DNA of 27,937 nucleotides from NCBI GenBank assembly GCA_905205855.1, contig CAJLFL010000004.1, positions 1 through 27,937 of the forward strand, given 5' to 3'. The DNA is from an uncultured Eubacteriales bacterium. GTDB taxonomy: Bacteria; Bacillota; Clostridia; Monoglobales; Monoglobaceae. Under the pieces are notes generated by a model, which was given only the letters and a program-made list of their open reading frames with translations, did not search any database and was not told the origin of the DNA. Position 1 is the stretch's first letter. Every line of letters starts with the position of its first letter. The translations under genes and the position numbers were made by a program. Below are positions 17,230 through 23,125 of the stretch, in pieces.

Positions 17230-17403
17230 TTGCTTTTGGCTGACTTTGATTCATATATTAAGGAGTGCCAGCGTGTAATGGATAAGTGGTGTGATAAGGA
17301 CGCATGGATGCGTAGTGCGGTTATAAACACCGCAAAAGCCGGATTCTTCTCAAGCGACAGAAGCATTGAGGATTATAACAGAGAAATTTGGCATCTCAGA
17401 TAA
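17230..17403 (+). pseudogene. glgP: Severed C-terminal 57 codons of glgP
   Basis: In frame with glgP after the TAG. It encodes the standard phosphorylase C-terminus: LADFDSY at its start, then INTAKAGFFSSDRSIEDY and EIWHLR, ending in TAA. No further frameshift or stop is present, so the lesion is a single codon and looks recent. An AGGAG (17261-17265) with an ATG at 17278 exists inside but would make only a fragment. Confidence 0.85.
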
Positions 17404-17483
17404 GAAAAAAATCAGCCCGTGCGGATTACGGCGATTTGTACGGGCGATACATAAAAACGCCGGATAAAATTCAGGAGGGATAT

Positions 17484-18308
17484 ATGATGAAAAAATTATT
17501 TACACTTCTTTGCGCGGCAATGCTTACGGTATCACTGGTAGGCTGCGGAAATTCAACACAGACAGGCTCGCAGACGGATGCAGCTGATAAGACACAGAGC
17601 ACGGCAAGCGATCTTGAGTATGTAACAGGCAACGGCAAAATGATTATAGGATATACCGATTACGAGCCGATGAACTTCACCGGTGATGACGGAAAGCTGA
17701 CAGGCTTTGACACAGAGTTTGCGGAGGCTGTTTGCGAAAAGCTCGGCGTAACGCCTGAGTTTGTGGAAATCGACTGGGACAATAAGTTCCTTGAGCTTGA
17801 TTCCAAGAGCATTGACTGTATCTGGAACGGTATGACCATCACAGACGAGGTTAAAATGAACACCAATGTTACAAAGCCTTATGTAGTAAATGCACAGGTT
17901 GTTGTTATGAACAAGGACAAGGCTGCAAACTATAAGGATGCGGAATCAATGAAGGAACTTAAATTTGCCGCAGAGGCAGGTTCGGCCGGCGAGGAGGCTA
18001 TAAAGGAAAACGGTCTTGATGCAAATTACACAGCTGTTTCCGCTCAGACAGACGCAATGCTTGAGGTTGCCAGCGGTTCTGTTGATGCATGCGTAATCGA
18101 CATCACAATGGCAAACGCAATGACAGGCGAGGGTACGAGCTATGCAAATATGACCTCTGTTCTGGATCTGACCGAGGAGGAATACGGAATCGGATTCCGC
18201 AAAGGCTCTGACCTGGCAGAAAAAGTAAACGGCATAATTGACGAGCTTAATGCTGACGGAACTCTGCCGGCTTTAGCTGAAAAGTATAGCCTGACTCTTG
18301 CTAAATAA
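17484..18308 (+). CDS. Polar amino acid ABC transporter, substrate-binding lipoprotein
   Basis: Family 3 solute-binding protein that captures an amino acid outside the membrane for the permease/ATPase encoded next. The start is the ATG at 17484 (274 residues) or the adjacent ATG at 17487; AGGAGGG (17473-17479) fits either. The frame extends upstream to 17388, overlapping the glgP tail, but that part has no ribosome binding site. The N-terminus MMKKLFTLLCAAMLTVSLVGC is a type II signal peptide with lipobox LVGC and lipidated Cys21, then a Ser/Thr/Gln-rich linker. MIIGYTDYEPMNF, GFDTEFAEAV and WNGMTITDE are typical ligand-binding segments. Specificity (for example cystine, glutamine or basic amino acids) cannot be fixed from sequence. 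There is no clear promoter or terminator between glgP and this gene. Confidence 0.93.
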   Translation: MMKKLFTLLCAAMLTVSLVGCGNSTQTGSQTDAADKTQSTASDLEYVTGNGKMIIGYTDYEPMNFTGDDGKLTGFDTEFAEAVCEKLGVTPEFVEIDWDNKFLELDSKSIDCIWNGMTITDEVKMNTNVTKPYVVNAQVVVMNKDKAANYKDAESMKELKFAAEAGSAGEEAIKENGLDANYTAVSAQTDAMLEVASGSVDACVIDITMANAMTGEGTSYANMTSVLDLTEEEYGIGFRKGSDLAEKVNGIIDELNADGTLPALAEKYSLTLAK

Positions 18309-18340
18309 ACAAATTTACTAAATACTAAAGAGGTATTTCT

Positions 18341-19036
18341 ATGTTTACACAGGTCACAATGAGCCTTCTTGAAGGGTTTTTCATGACTCTGAAGATATTT
18401 GCTCTTACACTTGCACTTGCTCTGCCGCTCGGTCTGATAATAAGCTTCGGCTCAATGTCAAAGCTTAAAGCAGTCCGCTGGCCGATACGCACCTTTATAT
18501 GGATTATCCGCGGAACGCCGCTTATGCTGCAGCTGATAGTGATTTACTACGGTCCGGGACTCTTGGCGGCGTGGGCGTCTAAATATGCCGGCTGGGGAAA
18601 CCCTGTTATTTCGTGGATTGCCGCGTGGACGGTGCCCGATCGCTTTATTGCCGTGATTACGGCGTTTGTGATAAACTATGCCTGCTATTTTTCGGAGATA
18701 TATCGCGGCGGAATTGAGGCTATTCCTAAGGGACAGTATGAAGCCGGACAGGTTTTGGGACTTACGCGCGTGCAGGTGTTCTTCAGAGTAATTCTTTTGC
18801 AGGTAATAAAGCATATCGTACCGCCTATGAGCAACGAGATAATTACCCTTGTAAAGGATACTTCGCTGGCGCGTATCATAATGGTTTATGAAATAATCTG
18901 GAACGCCCAGAAGTTTATTAAATCGGACGGACTGCTGTGGCCTCTGTTCTATACGGGCGTGTATTATCTGCTGTTCTGCGGACTTTTGACATTGCTGTTC
19001 AGGTACATAGAAAAACGTCTTGATTACTTTAGATAA
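18341..19036 (+). CDS. Amino acid ABC transporter permease (HisM/GlnP type)
   Basis: Inner-membrane channel subunit of 231 residues. The ATG at 18341 follows AGAGG. Hydrophobic segments lie around residues 10-36, 52-70, 88-115 and 205-223. RGTPLMLQL (57-65) and the EAA loop SEIYRGGIEAIPKGQYEAGQVLGL (about 118-141), which contacts the ATPase, are hallmarks of polar amino acid permeases. Only one permease gene is present, so the channel is probably a homodimer. It lies 32 bp after the binding-protein gene and 14 bp before the ATPase gene, in one operon. Confidence 0.95.
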   Translation: MFTQVTMSLLEGFFMTLKIFALTLALALPLGLIISFGSMSKLKAVRWPIRTFIWIIRGTPLMLQLIVIYYGPGLLAAWASKYAGWGNPVISWIAAWTVPDRFIAVITAFVINYACYFSEIYRGGIEAIPKGQYEAGQVLGLTRVQVFFRVILLQVIKHIVPPMSNEIITLVKDTSLARIIMVYEIIWNAQKFIKSDGLLWPLFYTGVYYLLFCGLLTLLFRYIEKRLDYFR

Positions 19037-19050
19037 GGGAGGCTGAACCG

Positions 19051-19836
19051 TTGAAGATACTTGAAGTAAAAAACTTTTCAAAAAGCTTCGGCAAGACTGA
19101 GGTTCTGCGCGGCGTCAACTTCTCTATGGACGAGGGTGAGGTTGTTTCGATTATCGGCTCATCCGGCAGCGGAAAAACCACGCTTCTGCGCTGTATCAAT
19201 TTTTTGGAGCGTGCCGATAAGGGACAGCTTTTGCTTGACGGCAAGGTGCTGTATGACGCGGAATCCGATACGGCGATGAAGGCAGGGGAAATACGCAAAA
19301 AACAGCTCAGCTTCGGAATGGTTTTTCAGGACTTCAATCTGTTTCCGCAGTACAGTGTTCTGGAAAACGTAACTCTTGCCCCGCGGCTTCTGGCAAAGGA
19401 AATGCCGGATTTTAAAGCACGGAAAAAGGCAATCTATGCGGATATAGAAAAAAACGCAAAGGACATTCTTGCACGCGTAGGCCTTGAAGAAAAGCTTGAT
19501 AATTATCCGTGCGAGCTTTCCGGCGGTCAAAAGCAGCGTGTTTCGATAGCGCGCGCACTTGCGCTTAAACCGCGCGTGTTGTTTTTTGACGAGCCTACAT
19601 CTGCTCTTGATCCGGAGCTTACCGGAGAAATCCTTAAGGTTATACGCAGACTTGCGGAACAGCACGTTACCATGATTATCGTAACGCATGAGATTGAGTT
19701 TGCAAGAAACGTAAGCGATAAGGTTATCTTTATGGCTGACGGCGTTGTAGCCGAGGAGGGGACGCCAGAGGAGGTTATAGGAAACCCAAAGCAGGACCGC
19801 ACACGCAGCTTTTTGCAAAAGCTGAATGAAAAATAA
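19051..19836 (+). CDS. Amino acid ABC transporter ATP-binding protein (GlnQ/HisP type)
   Basis: Cytoplasmic ATPase of the importer, 261 residues. The start codon is TTG at 19051, supported by GGGAGG (19037-19042) at good spacing and by the N-terminus MKILEVKNFSKSFG, which aligns with the family. Walker A GSSGSGKT (36-43), Q-loop MVFQDFNLFPQ (90-100), signature LSGGQKQR (156-163), Walker B VLFFDEP (176-182) and switch His213 are all intact, so it should be active. It is the last gene of the operon. Only a weak AT-rich hairpin (about 19843-19874) follows, with no convincing T-tract. Confidence 0.95.
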   Translation: MKILEVKNFSKSFGKTEVLRGVNFSMDEGEVVSIIGSSGSGKTTLLRCINFLERADKGQLLLDGKVLYDAESDTAMKAGEIRKKQLSFGMVFQDFNLFPQYSVLENVTLAPRLLAKEMPDFKARKKAIYADIEKNAKDILARVGLEEKLDNYPCELSGGQKQRVSIARALALKPRVLFFDEPTSALDPELTGEILKVIRRLAEQHVTMIIVTHEIEFARNVSDKVIFMADGVVAEEGTPEEVIGNPKQDRTRSFLQKLNEK

Positions 19837-19880
19837 CTGAAAATTTTAAGTTAAATTATTAACAATTTTAAAAAAAAGAC

Positions 19881-19909
19881 TTGTATATTTACATTAAATG
19901 AGGTAAAAT
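19881..19909 (+). promoter_or_regulatory. Promoter of gap
   Basis: TTGTAT (19881-19886), 17-nt spacer, TAAAAT (19904-19909). The predicted leader of about 80 nt is AT-rich and ends in a strong AGGAGGT at 19982-19988. Confidence 0.7.
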
Positions 19910-19917
19910 ATATACAG

Positions 19918-19938
19918 TTGCGGAGAAATATTCTGCAA
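19918..19938 (+). other. 5' leader hairpin of gap mRNA
   Basis: TTGCGGAG (19918-19925) and TTCTGCAA (19931-19938) pair over 8 bp (two G-U pairs) around a 5-nt loop. It lies almost exactly at the predicted transcript 5' end, the position of known mRNA-stabilising stem-loops. The role is inferred. Confidence 0.45.
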
Positions 19939-19996
19939 TAAATGTCACAAATGAAAAATAATTAAAATTTATACATTTTTTAGGAGGTACTTTACT

Positions 19997-21031
19997 ATGG
20001 CAGTAAAAGTTGCTATCAATGGATTTGGACGTATCGGCCGTCTGGCTTTTCGTCAGATGTTCGGTGCAGAAGGTTATGAGGTTGTTGCTATCAACGACCT
20101 GACAAAGCCCTCAATGCTGGCTGACTTGCTCAAGTATGACACAGCACAGGGCGGTTATTGCGGTAAAATCGGTGAGAATCTTCACACAGTTGAGGCTGAT
20201 GATGAAAAGGGTACTCTTACCGTTGACGGCAAGACTCTGACAATATATGCAAAGGCTAATGCCGCTGAACTCCCCTGGGGTGAAATCGGTGTTGATGTTG
20301 TTCTGGAGTGCACAGGTTTCTATTGCTCAAAAGAGAAGTCACAGGCTCATATCGACGCAGGCGCTAAAAAGGTTGTTATCTCCGCACCGGCTGGTAGCGA
20401 TCTTAAAACTATCGTTTTCAGCGTAAACGAGAACACTCTCGATGCAAATGATACTATTATTTCTGCTGCATCCTGCACAACCAACTGCCTTGCTCCTATG
20501 GCAAAGGCTCTTAACGACTACGCTCCGATTCAGAGCGGTATCATGTCAACAATTCACGCTTACACAGGCGACCAGATGATTCTTGACGGTCCTCACAGAA
20601 AGGGTGACCTCCGCCGTGCAAGAGCAGGTGCTGCTAATATCGTTCCTAACTCAACCGGCGCTGCAAAGGCAATCGGTCTTGTTATTCCGGAACTCAACGG
20701 CAAGCTTATCGGTTCAGCTCAGCGTGTTCCTGTTCCCACAGGTTCTACAACAATCCTTACAGCTGTTGTTAAGGGCGCAGACGTTACCGTTGACGGTATC
20801 AATGCCGCTATGAAGGCTGCTGCATCAGAGTCTTTCGGCTACAACACTGATCCGATCGTTTCTTCTGACGTTATCGGTATGAGATACGGCTCATTGTTTG
20901 ATGCAACTCAGACAATGGTATCAAAGATTGCTGACGATCTGTATGAGGTTCAGGTTGTTTCCTGGTACGACAACGAGAACAGCTACACCAGCCAGATGGT
21001 AAGAACAATCAAATATTTTGCAGAACTGTAA
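19997..21031 (+). CDS. gap: Glyceraldehyde-3-phosphate dehydrogenase, type I
   Basis: Glycolytic enzyme that oxidises glyceraldehyde-3-phosphate to 1,3-bisphosphoglycerate with NAD+. The 344 residues are near the usual length. NGFGRIGRLAFRQ (8-20) is the dinucleotide loop. Asp34 in AINDL favours NAD over NADP. Cys160 in SAASCTTNC is the nucleophile and His187 in STIHAYT the base. HRKGDLRRARAGAANIVPNSTGAAKA is the phosphate-binding segment. The ATG at 19997 follows a near-perfect AGGAGGT. Codon choice is visibly different from neighbours (many GCT, GGT, GTT and ATC), as expected of a very highly expressed gene. It is monocistronic, with its own promoter and terminator. Confidence 0.98.
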   Translation: MAVKVAINGFGRIGRLAFRQMFGAEGYEVVAINDLTKPSMLADLLKYDTAQGGYCGKIGENLHTVEADDEKGTLTVDGKTLTIYAKANAAELPWGEIGVDVVLECTGFYCSKEKSQAHIDAGAKKVVISAPAGSDLKTIVFSVNENTLDANDTIISAASCTTNCLAPMAKALNDYAPIQSGIMSTIHAYTGDQMILDGPHRKGDLRRARAGAANIVPNSTGAAKAIGLVIPELNGKLIGSAQRVPVPTGSTTILTAVVKGADVTVDGINAAMKAAASESFGYNTDPIVSSDVIGMRYGSLFDATQTMVSKIADDLYEVQVVSWYDNENSYTSQMVRTIKYFAEL

Positions 21032-21044
21032 GATATAAAGTAAA

Positions 21045-21084
21045 TAAAAAGCCGTTGTATACTGAGGTATACAGCGGCTTTTTT
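21045..21084 (+). terminator. Bidirectional terminator after gap
   Basis: AAAAAGCCGTTGTATAC pairs with GTATACAGCGGCTTTTT (17 bp, one G-U) around a 4-nt TGAG loop, followed by Ts. Read on the minus strand it also ends in TTTTT, so it can serve the convergent lipocalin-like gene at 21183. The 98 bp from 21085 to 21182 hold nothing else I recognise. Confidence 0.9.
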
Positions 21085-21182
21085 AGATTATCGAAAAAGC
21101 AAGAGTTTGGCAGTATGACAGACGATAGATTGCACGGGTGCGCTGCTGGAAAACAGGCGCCAAAAGTGGTTTGATTTTTAGA

Positions 21183-21608
21183 CTACAGTGCAAGCCTTAT
21201 TGCTAATATAATAAGTACGGCGCTTATACAATATATGGCTGTTGAGGAGGTGCCGCCTTCTTTTTTGTTATATAATTTATTATCCAACAGCATTTTATCA
21301 TGGGATATTTCGCATGGATAAACTCGTGTCGAACCATGAGAATCCAACATAAGCTGATTGGACTTTAGTTTATATGAAAACCATTCTTCGCCATAAGCTG
21401 TTTCGGTAGAATACGTACGGTATTTTATTCCGGTACTATCTTTAAAAAATTCGTAAAATACAGTGCCCTCCCCTCCCTCGGCAGGATCTATTTGCCACTT
21501 TCCAATAATATTATTCGATTCTCCCTTGATAAAAGTAAATAAAACCACTATTATTGTAAAAAATGCTATTACGACGCCTGCCGTTCTTCTAATTTTTATC
21601 TTATTCAT
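21183..21608 (-). CDS. Small membrane protein with a lipocalin-like domain (unknown function)
   Basis: 141 residues; not recognised with certainty. The ATG at 21608 has GGAGG 7 nt upstream; the longer frame to 21641 is not supported. A transmembrane helix lies at about residues 10-27 and another at 121-141, with about 90 residues between them. The middle part begins IIGKWQID and alternates short polar strands (VFYEFFKDSTG, WFSYKLKSNQLML, YPCEISHDKMLLDN). That is the pattern of small lipocalin-like domains common in clostridial membrane proteins (DUF5640-like), a resemblance rather than proof. It follows the lipoprotein gene by 41 bp on the same strand and is probably co-transcribed and controlled by the divergent XRE regulator. 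Base composition is visibly more AT-rich than the core genes around it. Confidence 0.7.
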   Translation of the reverse strand: MNKIKIRRTAGVVIAFFTIIVVLFTFIKGESNNIIGKWQIDPAEGGEGTVFYEFFKDSTGIKYRTYSTETAYGEEWFSYKLKSNQLMLDSHGSTRVYPCEISHDKMLLDNKLYNKKEGGTSSTAIYCISAVLIILAIRLAL

Positions 21609-21649
21609 ATTATTGCCTCCTTTATATATTAAGTTCAGCACATTTACGG

Positions 21650-22675
21650 CTATTGCGCTTCATTTAACTTGTTTTCAACTTGCTCTTTTGTAAGTATAAT
21701 ATTGCCGTCCTGATCCTTTAGGCTACCATCAACATCCATAATCACGGAAGTTTCGCTATTTGCAACAAAACCCGCAGGATAAACTTTTTCGCCTGACATT
21801 ACAATAGATGTGTCCGGATAAATATATGCTTTAAAGGATTCGTCTTTAATTTGAACACAATCCTCATACATTTTAAAAGAACATTGTGTAGGCTCGTAGG
21901 AACCGCCGACAGTAGAAACGTAAAACCAATCCTTGTAACTGACCTGCATAGTTTCGTTTTCTTCGTCAACAGATAATATATGCACAAAATTATCATTTCC
22001 GCCATAGGAATTCTTAAATGTCCACTTTTTGCCTGCAACAGATTGTAAATCCCATGTATATTGGTTGCAGTTTAAATCATACAGTACTTTCCCATCTGCT
22101 GCATTGATTGTTAATATACATTCTCTTGTTAAAATTCCATCTTTCACGGTGCAATTTACGGTTATTTGAGAATTAGTACCTGTTTCGTACAGTTTTTGAT
22201 TGACAGAGTTGATTGTTACCTCCGGAGTAAAACAATACTTTTTATTTTCTGCATCTTCTTTAAAATAAGCTTTTGTTTTTTCGGTATACCATTCTTCACT
22301 GATACCGGAAAGAATTTTTTTCTCTGTACTTGCAATACTGTAATCGGAAAATTCCCACTGATTTTTCTTCTCGTATGTAATTTTTAACTGTTCTTTAATT
22401 TGTAAAGCAGAATTTGAAGATGTAATTAAACAAGTGTATATCTGCTTATTTTCAAATTGTCCTACATTTATAATCTCACATTCAGTCTGATAATCATTAT
22501 CACAGTTGTTCAAATATCCGTGCATTTCTTCAAATGATTCGTCAGTCAGTTCTGCGTAACTGCTGTTTTTTAAATCCTCCAAAATATCTTCACTTTTCAT
22601 AGTTTTCGGATTGCACCCTTGTAGAAAAAGCATAACAAAGATAAGCAATATACCAAAGAAAACCTTTCTTTTCAT
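21650..22675 (-). CDS. Lipoprotein of unknown function
   Basis: 341 residues; family not recognised. MKRKVFFGILLIFVMLFLQGC is a clear type II signal peptide with lipobox LQGC (Cys21), so the mature protein should be anchored on the outer face of the membrane. The rest is soluble, rich in Lys, Glu, Asn, Tyr and Ser. It has about 100 residues resembling a small alpha/beta unit, then strand-rich sequence (GKKWTFKNSYGGNDNFVHIL, MQVSYKDWFYVSTVGGSYEP), and ends in a short charged segment KEQVENKLNEAQ. The ATG at 22675 follows GGGGGA. It is first in a two-gene operon with the small two-TM protein, driven by a strong promoter overlaid with GAGATA half-sites next to the divergent XRE gene. A cell-envelope or stress role is possible but not shown. 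Confidence 0.8.
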   Translation of the reverse strand: MKRKVFFGILLIFVMLFLQGCNPKTMKSEDILEDLKNSSYAELTDESFEEMHGYLNNCDNDYQTECEIINVGQFENKQIYTCLITSSNSALQIKEQLKITYEKKNQWEFSDYSIASTEKKILSGISEEWYTEKTKAYFKEDAENKKYCFTPEVTINSVNQKLYETGTNSQITVNCTVKDGILTRECILTINAADGKVLYDLNCNQYTWDLQSVAGKKWTFKNSYGGNDNFVHILSVDEENETMQVSYKDWFYVSTVGGSYEPTQCSFKMYEDCVQIKDESFKAYIYPDTSIVMSGEKVYPAGFVANSETSVIMDVDGSLKDQDGNIILTKEQVENKLNEAQ

Positions 22676-22708
22676 TTTTTATCCCCCAAATTGTAAAATA
22701 GCAAAATA

Positions 22709-22737
22709 ATAATATCACAAATTGAGATAAAAGTCAA
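22709..22737 (-). promoter_or_regulatory. Promoter of the lipoprotein operon
   Basis: Read on the minus strand: TTGACT (22737-22732), 17-nt spacer, TATTAT (22714-22709), each 5/6 to consensus. The -35 box lies between two GAGATA half-sites. Confidence 0.75.
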
Positions 22738-22754
22738 TATCTCATAACGAGATA
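22724..22754. promoter_or_regulatory. Probable XRE operator: three GAGATA half-sites
   Basis: GAGATA (22724-22729), 8 nt, TATCTC (22738-22743), 5 nt, GAGATA (22749-22754), that is, two overlapping inverted repeats sharing the middle half-site. The first half-site is inside the -35/-10 spacer of the lipoprotein promoter, the second directly abuts its -35, and all three lie upstream of the XRE start. The placement fits repression of the lipoprotein operon and autoregulation. Binding by the adjacent XRE protein is inferred. Confidence 0.6.
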
Positions 22755-22786
22755 ACATAAAATATATTACGGTAGGTGATTTGATT

Positions 22787-22981
22787 ATGAGGTTAAAATC
22801 ATTAAGGGAAGATTCAGATATAAAACAAAAAGAAATAGCGGACTTTCTGCATATAAAGCAAAACACGTACTCGCAATATGAAAACGGGCAAAGACAACTA
22901 CCGATTGAGATTTTAATACAGCTGGCTAAATATTATAAAGTTTCGACCGATTATATTTTGGAATTATCGGATAATAAATAG
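22787..22981 (+). CDS. XRE-family helix-turn-helix transcriptional regulator
   Basis: A 64-residue protein that is almost entirely a Cro/CI-type HTH domain. MRLKSLREDSDIKQKEIADFL carries helices 1-2, HIKQNTYSQYENGQRQLP is the recognition helix and turn, and LIQLAKYYKVSTDYILEL is the C-terminal helix pair. There is no ligand or protease domain, so it is a minimal repressor. The ATG at 22787 has AGGTGA 7 nt upstream; an in-frame TTG at 22781 is too close to that site. It is divergent from the lipoprotein operon with 111 bp between starts, containing the GAGATA array. Its target set is inferred from position only. Confidence 0.88.
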   Translation: MRLKSLREDSDIKQKEIADFLHIKQNTYSQYENGQRQLPIEILIQLAKYYKVSTDYILELSDNK

Positions 22982-23079
22982 ATATAAGATAGGCAAATGC
23001 AATATGGTTTAAGTTTTTTGTACTCAGAATAATATTCAATGTTTCGCAAGGGTGCTTTTCTGAGTTTTGTGAATAACCA

Positions 23080-23116
23080 AAAAAGAAGTACAGGACGTTT
23101 TCCTGTACTTCTTTTT
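23080..23116. terminator. Bidirectional terminator between the XRE gene and carB
   Basis: A perfect 16-bp stem (23080-23095 with 23101-23116; core GAAGTACAGGA) with a CGTTT loop has an A-run on one side and a T-run on the other. It can terminate both convergent transcripts. The 98 bp between the XRE stop and this hairpin hold no gene. Confidence 0.85.
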
Positions 23117-23125
23117 GTAATAAAA

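Noticed and set aside
17388..17483. Extended N-terminus of the amino acid binding protein overlapping the glgP tail
   Set aside because: The extension lacks a ribosome binding site and would place the lipoprotein signal peptide internally; AGGAGGG is directly before 17484.
18458..19081. 207-codon minus-strand frame opposite the permease gene
   Set aside because: Antisense shadow of a membrane protein gene; no start signal and no family resemblance.
19159..19818. 219-codon minus-strand frame opposite the ABC ATPase gene
   Set aside because: Antisense shadow of a gene with all ABC motifs intact; composition is not protein-like.
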